Assembly: GCF_009728735.1 (NCBI RefSeq) | Contig: NZ_CP024636.1 | Coordinates: forward strand, 3,785,319 to 3,849,318 | Source of the DNA: Pantoea phytobeneficialis | GTDB taxonomy: Bacteria; Pseudomonadota; Gammaproteobacteria; Enterobacterales; Enterobacteriaceae | Direction of reading: 5' to 3' | Length of the DNA stretch: 64,000 nt | Shown here: piece by piece, positions 27,166 through 36,811 of the stretch | Numbering within the stretch: position 1 is the first letter of the stretch | How the letters are laid out: every line of letters starts with the position of its first letter | Notes under the pieces: model-generated | The model's database searches: none | The model's input: the letters and a program-made list of their open reading frames with translations, nothing else | What the model was told of the DNA's origin: nothing | Position numbers and translations under genes: made by a program

Positions 27166-28284
27166 TTAACGCAGTTTGACCGAACGCAGCACCACAAACT
27201 TGGCATTCGACGCCACCAGCGTGCAGTTGCCAAACAGCTTCTTCATTTTGTGGTGATAATCGAGGTGGCGGTTGCCAACGATGCGCAACTCGCCGCCATA
27301 TTGCAGACATCGTTTGGCATCACGCAGCATCTGCCACGCCAGGTGGTCAGTCACCGCATGCTGCTGATGGAACGGCGGGTTGCAGAGCACCGCGTGCAGA
27401 CGATCGGACGGGAAGCCGCTCAACACGTTATTGACGCGGAACTGGCTGCGATTCACATCCTGCGGTCGGTTCACTTCAACGTTCAGACGACTGGATGCCA
27501 CCGCCATGTACGATTCGTCAAAGAACAGCACCTCCGCCTGGGGATTCTGCTCCAGCGCCATCAGGCCAATCACCCCATTGCCACAGCCAAGATCGACAAT
27601 CTCCCCTTCGATATCATGCGGCAGATGTTGCATAAAAAAGCGCGCGCCAATATCCAGCGAACTGCGGGAGAACACGTTGGCATGGTTGTGGATCTGATAA
27701 TCGGTGCCGTCAAGCGGCCAGACAGTGGTTTGCGCCAGGTCAGGCAGCTTGGGCGCGGTGTAGCGGCTGTAAATCAGACGCGCTTTTTTCCACGCCAGCG
27801 AGGTTTTGCTCTCGCCGAGAATACGTTCAAACAGTTGCAGCGTGGAGCTATGGATATCTTTGGCTTTTGCCGCCGCCAGAATCAGGGTGTCCGGGGTGAC
27901 CACATCGCGTAACGCACGCAGCTGATGTTCCAGCAGCGCCAGCGTCTTAGGAATTTTGATCAATACCGCCGCCGGGGCCGACGGTAATGCCGCCAGGCTG
28001 TCGAGGAACGTTACCTGATCTTCATCCTGCTGGTTAAGATGCAGATTCTGGCGTGCCGCCTGCTGACTGAGCCAGGAATCACTGACGTGCCAGACCTGGC
28101 GCGGATTTAATCCGCAGGTCAGCGCGCCAAAGCTGTCGTTAAACACCAGCACCGGGCCATCCGGCAGCGCCTGCTGCAACAGATATTCATCTGCCGCATC
28201 CCACGCCTGCAACGGGCTTTCTTCACGCATCGGTGGAAAGCGGTGCAACGTCAGGGTGCGTTCAGTCAGTTCAAGTTGGCTCAT
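27166..28284 (-). CDS. rlmG: 23S rRNA (guanine-1835-N2)-methyltransferase RlmG
   Basis: 372 residues from the ATG at 28284 ([18 protein letters not shown]), which matches the E. coli N-terminus; the upstream ATG at 28305 is rejected. An N-terminal degenerate methyltransferase-like domain is followed by the active one with [13 protein letters not shown] (SAM binding, about residue 235) and the catalytic NPPF motif ([11 protein letters not shown]). It methylates G1835 of 23S rRNA. The fadH-rlmG-ygjP order is the same as in E. coli. Confidence 0.95.
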   Translation of the reverse strand: MSQLELTERTLTLHRFPPMREESPLQAWDAADEYLLQQALPDGPVLVFNDSFGALTCGLNPRQVWHVSDSWLSQQAARQNLHLNQQDEDQVTFLDSLAALPSAPAAVLIKIPKTLALLEHQLRALRDVVTPDTLILAAAKAKDIHSSTLQLFERILGESKTSLAWKKARLIYSRYTAPKLPDLAQTTVWPLDGTDYQIHNHANVFSRSSLDIGARFFMQHLPHDIEGEIVDLGCGNGVIGLMALEQNPQAEVLFFDESYMAVASSRLNVEVNRPQDVNRSQFRVNNVLSGFPSDRLHAVLCNPPFHQQHAVTDHLAWQMLRDAKRCLQYGGELRIVGNRHLDYHHKMKKLFGNCTLVASNAKFVVLRSVKLR

Positions 28285-28365
28285 GGAATCTCCGGCGTGG
28301 TACACTTTGCGCGATTTTCGCCCTAAAAAGGGGGCGCAGTATACTGTCTTTCGCCGGGAATCCCA

Positions 28366-28866
28366 ATGTCATTAATCTACCTCCAGGGCTACCCTGAACA
28401 TATCCTCACCCAGGTCCAGACGCTGATTGACCACCAACGTCTGGGGGCTTTTCTCCAGCAGCGCTACCCGGATACCCACGATGTGGTGAGCGACAAAGCG
28501 CTGTACGACTACACGCAAAGCCTGAAAAGCCGTTATATGCGCAGCGCGCCGCCGGTGAGCAAAGTTATCTGGGATAATAAAATCAAGGTGATGAAGCACG
28601 CCCTTGGCCTGCATACCGCCATTTCCCGCGTGCAGGGCGGCAACCTGAAAGCCAAAGCGGAAATCCGCATCTCCACCTTTTTCCGCCTCGCACCGGAACC
28701 CTTCCTGCGCATGATCGTGGTGCATGAACTGGCACACCTGAAAGAGAAAGATCACAACAAAGCCTTCTATCAACTCTGCTGTCATATGGAGCCGGATTAC
28801 CATCAACTGGAGTTCGATGCGCGGCTGTGGATGACCGACCAGGCGCTACGCGGCAACGCCGCCTGA
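28366..28866 (+). CDS. ygjP: YgjP family metallopeptidase-like protein
   Basis: 166 residues, nearly collinear with E. coli YgjP. The zinc-metalloprotease motif [11 protein letters not shown] supplies two His and the catalytic Glu, with a second cluster [14 protein letters not shown]. Annotated as a putative UTP pyrophosphatase or metal-dependent hydrolase in E. coli; function not firmly known. Divergent from rlmG with an 81-base gap. It marks the left border of an insertion relative to the E. coli gene order. Confidence 0.93.
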   Translation: MSLIYLQGYPEHILTQVQTLIDHQRLGAFLQQRYPDTHDVVSDKALYDYTQSLKSRYMRSAPPVSKVIWDNKIKVMKHALGLHTAISRVQGGNLKAKAEIRISTFFRLAPEPFLRMIVVHELAHLKEKDHNKAFYQLCCHMEPDYHQLEFDARLWMTDQALRGNAA

Positions 28867-28938
28867 CCGGTTTGCTTTTCCTGTGGTAGCGCATATGCTC
28901 AGAGGCGTCTGATTTCCCTCACTTAATGGGTTGGCGCA

Positions 28939-29862
28939 ATGACACTTCAGCAGCTGAACTATTTTCTTGCCGCTATCGATTTTGGCACCATCTCGAAAGC
29001 GGCTGAGGCGTTACATATCTCGCAGCCGTCGTTGTCCGACCAGATTCTGCGACTGGAAAGCGAGATGGGCACCCATCTGTTTATTCGCACCAACCGTCGT
29101 CTGATCCTGACCGAAGCCGGACTACGTCTCGAACCCCATGCCCGCGCCACCACCCAGGCGGCACAACGCGGCTACGAAGCGGTGCAGTCGGTGCGCCAGC
29201 TCAAGGATGGTCTCGCCTCGTTTGGCACCTTCAGTTCCGCTTACCAATATTTTCTGGCCGATCTGATTTGTGAGTTCCGCGCGCGCTATCCGGGGGTGCG
29301 GATGCGACTGGTCGGAACCAACTCCTCGGAGGTCGCGCGCTCGGTAATTGATGGCGAAATTGAAGCAGGTCTGGTGATGCTGCCGGTGAACAACAAAAAC
29401 CTGGTGATCAGTGAACCGGTGTGGTCCACGCAGATTGGCTATATCTCAGCCAGCGACGCGCGGCTGGAAGGCAGTAAGGATATGCAGGCGCTGCTCAACG
29501 CCCCGCTGATCCTCAGCGAAGCCACCTGGCATAACAGCGATCCGATTCGCCGTCTGCTCAACCAACGGGCGCAGGAGATTGGCGCACGGCTGGAGCCGAT
29601 TATTGAAGTGGAGCACCAGGCTACCGCGCTGGAACTGGCGGCACGGGGATTGGGAGATCTTATCGCTACGCGTCCGATCCTCCACCACCTGGGTTATAGC
29701 GACAAACTCAAGTGGGTGCCGATCGAGCCTCCGGCTTTTGAGGTGTTTGCCTTTATCCACCGCGCCGATACCGCGATCTCATCCGCCACCCGCGAAATGA
29801 TGCAACTGATGCGACGTTATTTGCAGGAGGTACAGATGGCGTACAGCCATATCGAATGCTGA
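28939..29862 (+). CDS. LysR family transcriptional regulator of the adjacent monooxygenase operon
   Basis: 307 residues. The N-terminal winged helix-turn-helix (FGTISKAAEALHISQPSLSDQILRL, about residues 15-39) is canonical, followed by a substrate-binding-like domain. It is transcribed in the same direction as the monooxygenase-SDR-MFS-RidA genes that follow, not divergently as is more usual. A perfect palindrome at 29877-29893 lies between it and the operon and could be its binding site. The effector is unknown. Confidence 0.9.
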   Translation: MTLQQLNYFLAAIDFGTISKAAEALHISQPSLSDQILRLESEMGTHLFIRTNRRLILTEAGLRLEPHARATTQAAQRGYEAVQSVRQLKDGLASFGTFSSAYQYFLADLICEFRARYPGVRMRLVGTNSSEVARSVIDGEIEAGLVMLPVNNKNLVISEPVWSTQIGYISASDARLEGSKDMQALLNAPLILSEATWHNSDPIRRLLNQRAQEIGARLEPIIEVEHQATALELAARGLGDLIATRPILHHLGYSDKLKWVPIEPPAFEVFAFIHRADTAISSATREMMQLMRRYLQEVQMAYSHIEC

Positions 29863-29876
29863 TGGAAAACGCTGGG

Positions 29877-29893
29877 TATAGGGCAAACCTATA
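29877..29893. promoter_or_regulatory. Candidate LysR-type operator before the monooxygenase operon
   Basis: TATAGG-GCAAA-CCTATA, a perfect 6-bp inverted repeat of the T-N11-A class bound by LysR regulators. It lies 14 bases after the lysR-type gene and about 100 bases ahead of the monooxygenase start. Confidence 0.55.
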
Positions 29894-29993
29894 TGAACCA
29901 AAATCATAACCCTATTCATCCCGTGCAAATAGCCGCTTAAAACTATGTCAATCACGTTACCCCAATGTTGCAATAACTTTGCAGGAGAGACGT

Positions 29994-31283
29994 ATGACAT
30001 CACAGGCGCGCTATTGTGTGATTGGTGCAGGAGCTGCTGGTCTGGCGGCGCTACGCACCTTGCAAGAGCTGGGTATCGACGCTGATTGCTTTGAGAAAAG
30101 TGGCCAGGTCGGTGGCCACTGGCATCATGACTACGATGCCCTGCATCTGATTACCCCGAAAAAAAGCTCCGGTTTTGATGGCTTCCCAATGCCCGAGTCG
30201 TGGCCGGTCTATCCCAGCCGCGATCAGGTGCGGCACTACATCGACAGCTACGCCGACCACTTCGGCCTCAGAGCACAAATCCATTTCAATAGCACGGTTG
30301 AACGCATTGTTCCGCTGGGTAAGGCAGGTAGCGAAGGCTGGCAGGTGACGGTAAATGGTCAGACACGTCATTACCAGGGCGTGCTGGTCGCCAATGGGCA
30401 CCTGTGGGACTGCGCGTTCCCGGCAGAAGCTAGCCACTTCAGCGGTATCTCGCTGCATTCCGGCCAGTATCGCAACACCGATCAGCTGCAAGGCAAGGTG
30501 CTGGTGGTGGGTTGCGGAAACTCTGGCTGCGACCTGGCAGTTGACGCCGCTCAGCATCGTCTGACTACCGATATCGTGATTCGCCGGGGTCAAGTGTTCC
30601 AGCCTAAGGCGCTGCTTGGTATGCCGCGCGCTGAAATTCCTTTCCTTAATCAGTTACCGCCGGAAATGCAGAATGCGGTCACCCAAGTGCTGACCATGAT
30701 CTCCGTGGGCCGCTGGGAAAACTATCCCGGCATGCCGCAACCAGAAAGCTGGGACCTCGAACAACAGCCGCCGGTGGTCAACACCCTGCTGATGTACTGG
30801 ATTCAGCATGGCCGTATCGGCGTGCGTCCGGCCATCGATCATATCGACGGCAAAACGGTGCATTTCAGCGATGGCAGCGCCACAGAATACGACAGCATTC
30901 TTTGGGCCACCGGTTTTCACACCCGTTTACCGTTCCTCGATGCGACCCTGCTCGACTGGCAGGATGGCGTACCGTTACGCACCGCCGCCATGACCCTGCC
31001 GACCACGCTGGAGAACCTCTATTTTGTCGGGCTTTCTGCCCCACGCGGCCCGCAATGGCCGACCTACTGCCAGCAAACGCGGCTTATCGCGCGCATGATT
31101 CAGCTGCGTGAACAGGGCATCCCCAACATCGCCAGCCTGCTGGCGGCCCAGCAGCCGCATGAGGCGCGTATCGATATCGTGCGCCGTCTGTGGCAAGCCA
31201 ACCTCGATGAAACCTGGCGCACGCTGGATCTGCTGGAAACCATGCATAGCAGCCTGTTGCACAACGCTTCCTTAACCGCCTGA
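29994..31283 (+). CDS. Flavin-containing monooxygenase (FMO-like, FAD/NADPH)
   Basis: 429 residues from the ATG at 29994 with GGAG 7 bases upstream. The FAD-binding GAGAAGLAALRTL lies at the N-terminus, an FMO-identifying-like motif FSGISLHSGQYRN near residue 150, and the NADPH-binding VVGCGNSGCDLA follows. ATGFHTRLPF near residue 310 is also typical. Class B monooxygenases insert oxygen into N or S atoms, or act as Baeyer-Villiger enzymes. The substrate is not evident. The gene is followed by an SDR, an MFS transporter and RidA in one operon, which suggests a catabolic path with a nitrogen-containing compound; this is inference. Confidence 0.88.
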   Translation: MTSQARYCVIGAGAAGLAALRTLQELGIDADCFEKSGQVGGHWHHDYDALHLITPKKSSGFDGFPMPESWPVYPSRDQVRHYIDSYADHFGLRAQIHFNSTVERIVPLGKAGSEGWQVTVNGQTRHYQGVLVANGHLWDCAFPAEASHFSGISLHSGQYRNTDQLQGKVLVVGCGNSGCDLAVDAAQHRLTTDIVIRRGQVFQPKALLGMPRAEIPFLNQLPPEMQNAVTQVLTMISVGRWENYPGMPQPESWDLEQQPPVVNTLLMYWIQHGRIGVRPAIDHIDGKTVHFSDGSATEYDSILWATGFHTRLPFLDATLLDWQDGVPLRTAAMTLPTTLENLYFVGLSAPRGPQWPTYCQQTRLIARMIQLREQGIPNIASLLAAQQPHEARIDIVRRLWQANLDETWRTLDLLETMHSSLLHNASLTA

Positions 31284-31296
31284 CGGGAGAAAAACC

Positions 31297-31992
31297 ATGA
31301 ACAAACAACCTGTTGCCCTGGTCACCGGTGCCGCCTCCGGGATGGGCAAAGCCGTGATGGAGAAGTTTCAGCGCGAAGGCTGGGCGGTGATCGCCATCGA
31401 TCGCAGCGAAATACCGCCACAACCCGGCATCACGCCGGTGGTGGCTGATATCACCAGCTACAGCGCGTTACGCGACGCGGTGGCCGGTGCGCTCCAGGGC
31501 AGTCGCGTTAGCGCGCTGATCAACGCTGCGGGGATTTTTCCGGTTTCCACGCTGGAGAGCAGCAACGATGCGCTCTATCGCCAGATTTTCGACGTCAACG
31601 TGCTGGGTAGCGTAAATACCGCCAAAGTCGCCAGCGAATTTATCAGCGAACAGGGTGGCGCGTTGCTGATGTTTGCCTCAGTCGATGCCTTTGCCGTCTC
31701 GCCGGGTCAGCTGTTGTACAGCGCCTCGAAAGCTGCGGTGGTGTCGCTGGTGAAATCGCTGGCGATTGAGTTGGTTGGCAAAAAAATCGTGGTGAACGCC
31801 ATCGCCCCCGGCTGGGTCGAGACCGAAGGCACGCTAAAAAGCGGGCGTATTCATGAAGGTGTTAAAGCCGTGCCGATGCAGCGTGCGGCCAGTGTCGGAG
31901 AGATCGCCGACTGGGTGTGGGCCTTCAGTTCACAACCGGGCTATATCACCGGCGAAACCCTGGTTATCTCCGGGGGCAGTTATATGCGTTAA
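31297..31992 (+). CDS. Short-chain dehydrogenase/reductase (SDR)
   Basis: 231 residues with a classical SDR layout: TGAASGMGKAV cofactor loop near residue 11, NAAG (about 75), and YSASKAAVV with the catalytic Tyr and Lys (about 139-147). The C-terminus ends SGGSYMR. It begins 13 bases after the monooxygenase stop with GGGAGAAAAACC ahead of the ATG. It probably oxidises or reduces an alcohol/carbonyl in the pathway of the adjacent monooxygenase. Specific substrate unknown. Confidence 0.88.
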   Translation: MNKQPVALVTGAASGMGKAVMEKFQREGWAVIAIDRSEIPPQPGITPVVADITSYSALRDAVAGALQGSRVSALINAAGIFPVSTLESSNDALYRQIFDVNVLGSVNTAKVASEFISEQGGALLMFASVDAFAVSPGQLLYSASKAAVVSLVKSLAIELVGKKIVVNAIAPGWVETEGTLKSGRIHEGVKAVPMQRAASVGEIADWVWAFSSQPGYITGETLVISGGSYMR

Positions 31993-32043
31993 GCATTTTT
32001 TTCACAGGCGTCGTACTCCACTTCAAACAGACAGGGTAAGACA

Positions 32044-33402
32044 ATGAAACAACAAACAATAAATCCAGCACTTCAGGGAGCAGTTCGCTATGTAAAGGAG
32101 CGACCGACATCGCGTCACATGGCGCGCGACGGTAATTTAACTCGCGCAGTCACCGGCGTCACGCTGGGGAATATGGTGGAATGGTTCGATTTCGCTATCT
32201 ACTCCTCGATGGCGATGACGATGGCAAAAGTTTTCTTCCCCACCAGCAACAGCTACAACGAATTGATCGCCATTTATGCGGCGTTTGCCGCCGGATTTGT
32301 TATCCGGCCGTTAGGGGGCTTTCTGTTTGGCCCGATTGGCGATAAATATGGCCGCCGTACCGCGCTGGTTGCCAGCATCAGCCTGATGTCGATTGCCACC
32401 CTCTGCATCGCGCTGATCCCCGGTTATCACAGCATAGGCATCACCGCCCCGATTCTGCTGGTGTTGATGCGCATGTTGCAGGGACTCTCCACCGGCGGTG
32501 AATATGGCGGCTCCTGCATTTTTATCGCCGAACACAGCCCGGATAAACGCCGCACCTTTTTCACCAGTTGGCTGGAGTTTGGCAACATTTCCGGCTTCCT
32601 GGTGGGCGGGGTTATCGTCAATGTGATCAGCAATACATTGGGCGATGACACCATGATTGCCTGGGGCTGGCGGGTGCCGTTTGTGATTGCCGGATTGCTG
32701 GGCATTGTCGCGCTGTTTATCCGTTTGCGCGTCGATGAAACCCCGGTATTTCGTGAAATGCAGGCCGGTAAAGCCCGCGCCGAAGCGCAGTCCCCGGCGC
32801 GCTGGACATTATTCCTTAAAGAGTGGCCGCAGTTGCTGCGTTGCGCCGGTCTGGTCGCCACCTTCAATATCAACTACTACATCGTGCTGGGTTATATCCC
32901 GAGCTACCTGGTGAGCTTTATGGGGAAATCCGCCGCATTCAGCGCCCGGCTGTCGCTGATTGCAACCCTCGCGCTGCTGCTGTTTATCCCGCTGTTCGGC
33001 ATGCTGGGTGACCGGTTTGGCAGAAAGCGCATGCTCCTGACCGGCTGTGTGCTGATTATCCTTTCTGCGATCCCCGTATTCTGGGCGATTCAAAGTCATG
33101 GCCTGGCGGCGATCGTCATCGGTATGGCGGTGTTAATTCTCGGCATGTTGTTCTTCGAGGGCACCATCCCTGCCACCCTGACTTCGCTATTCGGCACCAC
33201 CGTACGCTACAGCTGCTTCGCCATTAGCTACAACCTGTCGGTTTCACTGCTCGGCGGCACCGCGCCACTGGTGAATACCTGGCTGATCGAAAAAACCGGT
33301 ATCACGCTAATTCCGGCGTTTTACCTGATGGGCGGCGCGGTGCTGGGTCTGCTGGCGCTGTGGAAAATGCAGGACCGTACCGGCAAGCCCTTGCCGTCCT
33401 GA
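32044..33402 (+). CDS. MFS transporter, metabolite:H+ symporter type
   Basis: 452 residues, 12 predicted membrane helices. Motifs of the MHS subfamily (ProP/KgtP/ShiA-like) are visible: LGNMVEWFDFAIYSSMA at helix 1, GDKYGRRTAL between helices 2 and 3, LQGLSTGGEYGGS in helix 4 and GDRFGRKRML in the second half. MHS carriers import small organic acids, betaines or aromatic acids with protons. The N-terminal 35 residues are hydrophilic. It lies in the monooxygenase operon and is its likely substrate importer. Confidence 0.9.
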   Translation: MKQQTINPALQGAVRYVKERPTSRHMARDGNLTRAVTGVTLGNMVEWFDFAIYSSMAMTMAKVFFPTSNSYNELIAIYAAFAAGFVIRPLGGFLFGPIGDKYGRRTALVASISLMSIATLCIALIPGYHSIGITAPILLVLMRMLQGLSTGGEYGGSCIFIAEHSPDKRRTFFTSWLEFGNISGFLVGGVIVNVISNTLGDDTMIAWGWRVPFVIAGLLGIVALFIRLRVDETPVFREMQAGKARAEAQSPARWTLFLKEWPQLLRCAGLVATFNINYYIVLGYIPSYLVSFMGKSAAFSARLSLIATLALLLFIPLFGMLGDRFGRKRMLLTGCVLIILSAIPVFWAIQSHGLAAIVIGMAVLILGMLFFEGTIPATLTSLFGTTVRYSCFAISYNLSVSLLGGTAPLVNTWLIEKTGITLIPAFYLMGGAVLGLLALWKMQDRTGKPLPS

Positions 33403-33438
33403 CCTCTCTTTATCACCTGTGTATCTATGGAGCATAAA

Positions 33439-33819
33439 ATGACCCTGACCACGAAAGTTAAAATCTCTTCCGGCGGTGCCTATGAGTCTGTTTTTGGTTA
33501 CTCACGGGCGGTCAAAGCCGACAATCAGCTGCATATCTCAGGCACCTGCGCCACGCCTGACTTTGAAAAGGCCGATGCTTACGAGCAGACAAAATCGATC
33601 ATGAACACCATCGCCAGCGTGATTCAGCAGGCGGATATGGAAATGGAGGATGTGGTTCGTACCGTGGTGTATGTCCGTGACATCAACGATGCGGAAAAGG
33701 TGGCAAAGGCGCATCTTGAAACCTTTGGCACCATCCGTCCGGCCAGCACCATCGTGCAGGTGGATTCGATGCTGCGAACCTGGCAGCGGGTAGAAATTGA
33801 AACCTACGCCATTCGTTAA
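33439..33819 (+). CDS. RidA (YjgF/YER057c/UK114) family protein
   Basis: 126 residues from the ATG at 33439 (GGAG 6 bases upstream); an ATG at 33427 would add four. Family features: GYSRAVKADNQLHISGTCA near the N-terminus, VVRTVVYVRDI in the middle, and the C-terminal RPASTIVQV with the Arg that binds the substrate carboxylate. RidA proteins hydrolyse reactive enamine/imine intermediates. As the last gene of the monooxygenase operon it probably removes an imine formed during oxidation of an amine; this is inference from context. Confidence 0.92.
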   Translation: MTLTTKVKISSGGAYESVFGYSRAVKADNQLHISGTCATPDFEKADAYEQTKSIMNTIASVIQQADMEMEDVVRTVVYVRDINDAEKVAKAHLETFGTIRPASTIVQVDSMLRTWQRVEIETYAIR

Positions 33820-33826
33820 GCCGCCA

Positions 33827-33850
33827 GCAGCGCCCTGCATCGGGCGCTGC
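33827..33850. terminator. Hairpin between the convergent RidA and ClC genes
   Basis: GCAGCGCCC-TGCATC-GGGCGCTGC, a perfect 9-bp stem in the 42-base gap between two converging genes. There is no T-run on either strand, so it may act as a weak or factor-assisted terminator. Confidence 0.45.
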
Positions 33851-33861
33851 GCGTGGCAGAA

Positions 33862-35598
33862 TTACAAAAATTCCTGCGCCTTCTGAATCAGACTGGTTTT
33901 GGTCAACGCGCCAAGGAAACGGCGCTCCTGCGGGTTATTCAGCACTGGCAGACGTTCCAGCGTGACACGGGCAAACGCCTCCCACCCTTCGCGCATGCTT
34001 TGGTTCTGATAAATACACGGGAAATTACTGTCCATCACCGTACTGACCGGTGAATGCAGGGTGATCTCCTCCGCCAGCACTTTGCGCGCAATATCGTGAA
34101 TCGACACTACGCCGAGAAACTGGCCGCTGGCATTGATGACATAGACATAACGCTCACGCTTCAGCGAGCTGACCGCCAGCGCCTGCCCCACCGATTCCTC
34201 TGGCTGCAAGGCGGCACCGGGAATGATCAGTTGGTCGACACGCATATTATCGAAATCGTATTTGGCTTCGGAACGACTCAGATGCCCACTGACCACCGGA
34301 TAGGTACTGGCGGATTGCAGGCGGTACACCAGCATCGAGGCCAGCACCGACGCAATCATCAACGGGAACAGCAGGCTGCTGTTAAGCGTCATCTCCAGCA
34401 CCATCAGCATCGCCATTAACGGTGCCTGGCTGACGGCCGCCAGCACCGCCGCCATACCGACCGCCGCGTATAACAACGTATCGCCGACCGGCAGATGCAA
34501 CACCGCCCCTAAACTTGCCAGCAACGCCCCCAGCAGCGCGCCAATCAGTAACGAAGGGGTGAACAACCCGCCGACCGCATTGGAGCCAACCGAAAGCGTG
34601 GTCGCCAGGATTTTTAATACCAACAACGCCAGCAAGCCACCCAGCAGATAATGACCATCGATGATTTTGACGATCACTTCATAGCCGTTACCCAGAATAT
34701 CGGTGGAGATTAGCGCCAGAAAGCCCACCGCCAACCCGCCAGCGCCCAGCCGTAGCGGCAGGGAACGTACCCGACTGAACATCGTCTTGCTGCGCGCAAT
34801 CAATTTAATCAGCAACCAGCCGGCCAGCCCGGATGCCAGCCCAATCACCACCGTCAGCAGCAGGCTGGTGATATCCATCTGGAAAGTCACATTGGAAAGC
34901 GGATAAAGCGCGCTGCGGAATCCCAGCGACCACATGGTCATCACTGCAACCGCCGAGGCGATCACCAGCGGGATCAGACGTTGCAACGCGGAGATGCCAA
35001 AGGCAATCTCCGCAACAAAAATGGCCGAGGCAAGCGGTGCGTGGTACACCGACGAAAGTCCGGCCGCGGCGGCCATCGCCACAATATCGCTGTTACGCAG
35101 GCCAAGCGATTTTGGCAACCAGCGCCCGATCAGGCTGCCGCACAATGCCGAGAGCTGCACCATCGGCCCTTCTTTACCGATTGAGGCACCGCTGCCGATA
35201 CTGGCGATCGATGACAGGGCGCGAAACAGCGATGTTTTGGTCGGCACCGCATCCAGCCGGGCGTTGATCACCTCCAGATAATCGGTTTTCACCGTTTCCT
35301 GCTGCTCGATGGTCACGGCATAACGTAAAAACCACCCGGCCAACAGGCCGCCCGCGCCAACCAACAGCGGCCAGAAAATCCACGGCCAGGCGTGCATCGC
35401 CACCGTGATTTCGTTATCGCTGTTAAATAACAAACGGTTAATCAGATCGATCACCCCGCGAAAAGCCAGCGTGACCAGCGAGGCCGCACACCCCACGGGG
35501 ATAGCAATCAGCAATGTGGTCCAGTTCAGGGCATTTTTACTTCCGCTCACCCGCGCGTCCTCTTCTTTCCGGGTTAAAAATCGTAGCTGCATCATCAT
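33862..35598 (-). CDS. ClC family chloride channel/antiporter with CBS domains (ClcB-like)
   Basis: 578 residues. The membrane part (about 1-430) shows the ClC selectivity signatures GSGASIGKEGP (Ser motif and gating-type Glu) and VGSNAVGGLFTPSL. The C-terminal 150 residues hold two CBS motifs (YVYVINASGQFLGVVSIHDIARKVL, LPVLNNPQERRFLGALTKTSL) that usually bind nucleotides. E. coli ClcB lacks the CBS part and is about 160 residues shorter. Three consecutive Met codons leave the exact start open. It sits at the right end of the block inserted between ygjP and ygjR. Confidence 0.9.
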   Translation of the reverse strand: MMMQLRFLTRKEEDARVSGSKNALNWTTLLIAIPVGCAASLVTLAFRGVIDLINRLLFNSDNEITVAMHAWPWIFWPLLVGAGGLLAGWFLRYAVTIEQQETVKTDYLEVINARLDAVPTKTSLFRALSSIASIGSGASIGKEGPMVQLSALCGSLIGRWLPKSLGLRNSDIVAMAAAAGLSSVYHAPLASAIFVAEIAFGISALQRLIPLVIASAVAVMTMWSLGFRSALYPLSNVTFQMDITSLLLTVVIGLASGLAGWLLIKLIARSKTMFSRVRSLPLRLGAGGLAVGFLALISTDILGNGYEVIVKIIDGHYLLGGLLALLVLKILATTLSVGSNAVGGLFTPSLLIGALLGALLASLGAVLHLPVGDTLLYAAVGMAAVLAAVSQAPLMAMLMVLEMTLNSSLLFPLMIASVLASMLVYRLQSASTYPVVSGHLSRSEAKYDFDNMRVDQLIIPGAALQPEESVGQALAVSSLKRERYVYVINASGQFLGVVSIHDIARKVLAEEITLHSPVSTVMDSNFPCIYQNQSMREGWEAFARVTLERLPVLNNPQERRFLGALTKTSLIQKAQEFL

Positions 35599-35701
35599 AT
35601 TGGAATGCGGATCTCAGGATCAAATTTCGCCTGCGTTTGCTAATTACGCCACCGGGTCAGCGTGTTACTCTGCCGTTTTACCCTTGCCGGAGAAACCGTA
35701 C

Positions 35702-36685
35702 GTGATTCGCTTCGCTATTGTGGGAACCAACTGGATCACCCGCCAGTTTATCGACGCCGCACATGAAAGCGGCAAAATGAAACTGAGCGCCATCTATTCG
35801 CGCAGCCAGCAGCAGGCTGAAGCGTTCGCCGCAGATTATCCTTGCCCGCTAACCTTCACCTCGCTGGAACAGATGGCCGCCAGCGATGCCATTGACGCGG
35901 TGTACCTCGCCAGCCCCAATGCATTGCACTGCGAGCAGGCGCTGCTGTTTATGTCGCACGGCAAGCATGTGATCTGCGAAAAACCACTGTCCTCCAACCT
36001 GCGTGAAGCAGAAGCGATGATCGCCTGCGCGCGTGACAACAAAGTGGTGCTGTTCGAAGCCTTTAAAACTGCCAGCCTGCCCACTTTTTTGCAGTTACAA
36101 AAAGCGTTACCGCAGGTCGGCAAGCTGCGCAAAGCGCTGCTTAATTATTGTCAGTATTCATCACGTTATCAGCGTTATCTTGATGGTGAAAACCCCAATA
36201 CCTTTAATCCGCGCTGGTCCAATGGTTCGATCATGGATATTGGTTACTACTGCCTCGCAGCGGCTGTGACGTTATGGGGTGAACCACAACGGGTCACTGC
36301 ACAAGCGTCACTGCTGGCAAGCGGTGTGGATGCGCACGGCGTGGTGGTGTTGGGCTACGGCGATTTTGATGTGACGATTTTGCATTCGAAAGTCAGCGAT
36401 TCACTGATTCCGAGTGAGATTCAGGGCGAAGCAGGTTCGCTGGTGATCGAGAAAATTTCCGAGTGCCAGCAACTGCGTTTTACCCCGCGTGGCGGCGAGA
36501 GCCAGAATCTGACCCAACCACAGCATATCAACTCGATGTTGTATGAGGCCGAAACCTTTGCGCAACGGGTAAGCCAGGGCCTGGTGGAACACCCGGGGTT
36601 GCAGGCGTCGCGGATCACCGCAGCGCTGCTAACGGAAATCCGCCGCCAGACTGGCGTGGTTTTCCCGGCGGATCAGGTTAATTGA
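35702..36685 (+). CDS. ygjR: Gfo/Idh/MocA family NAD(P)-dependent oxidoreductase YgjR
   Basis: 327 residues from a GTG at 35702 preceded by GGAG. It is nearly collinear with E. coli YgjR, beginning IRFAIVGTNWITRQF (Rossmann fold) with CEKPLSSN near residue 93, the family's catalytic Lys motif. The frame is open further upstream into the start region of the divergent ClC gene, but only this start matches the family. Substrate unknown; related enzymes oxidise sugars or sugar alcohols. Divergent from the ClC gene; alx lies downstream, as in E. coli. Confidence 0.92.
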   Translation: MIRFAIVGTNWITRQFIDAAHESGKMKLSAIYSRSQQQAEAFAADYPCPLTFTSLEQMAASDAIDAVYLASPNALHCEQALLFMSHGKHVICEKPLSSNLREAEAMIACARDNKVVLFEAFKTASLPTFLQLQKALPQVGKLRKALLNYCQYSSRYQRYLDGENPNTFNPRWSNGSIMDIGYYCLAAAVTLWGEPQRVTAQASLLASGVDAHGVVVLGYGDFDVTILHSKVSDSLIPSEIQGEAGSLVIEKISECQQLRFTPRGGESQNLTQPQHINSMLYEAETFAQRVSQGLVEHPGLQASRITAALLTEIRRQTGVVFPADQVN

Positions 36686-36691
36686 TGATAC

Positions 36692-36727
36692 GCGCACGAA
36701 ATTGCGCGATAAATCGCGCCGCTACGG
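36692..36727. repeat. REP/BIME-like palindromic element, copy 2 (single unit)
   Basis: GCGCGATAAATCGCGCCGCTACGG, preceded by CGCGCACGAAATT, directly after the ygjR stop. It is the reverse complement of the core found in the other copies. Confidence 0.75.
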
Positions 36728-36811
36728 AATGTGGTTTGTTGTGTAAATATGTCTAAATATTTCCGACATCTTATTGCTTATTCACTTTGCAGCACGTAAT
36801 TTACGCAACAG

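Noticed and set aside
28867..35600. Genomic island with integrase or attachment site
   Set aside because: The block is accessory by gene order, but no integrase, tRNA or flanking direct repeat was found, so no mobile element is called.
35405..35701. N-terminal extension of ygjR back to 35405
   Set aside because: This part overlaps the ClC gene start in antisense and does not match the family; the GTG at 35702 fits the E. coli N-terminus.
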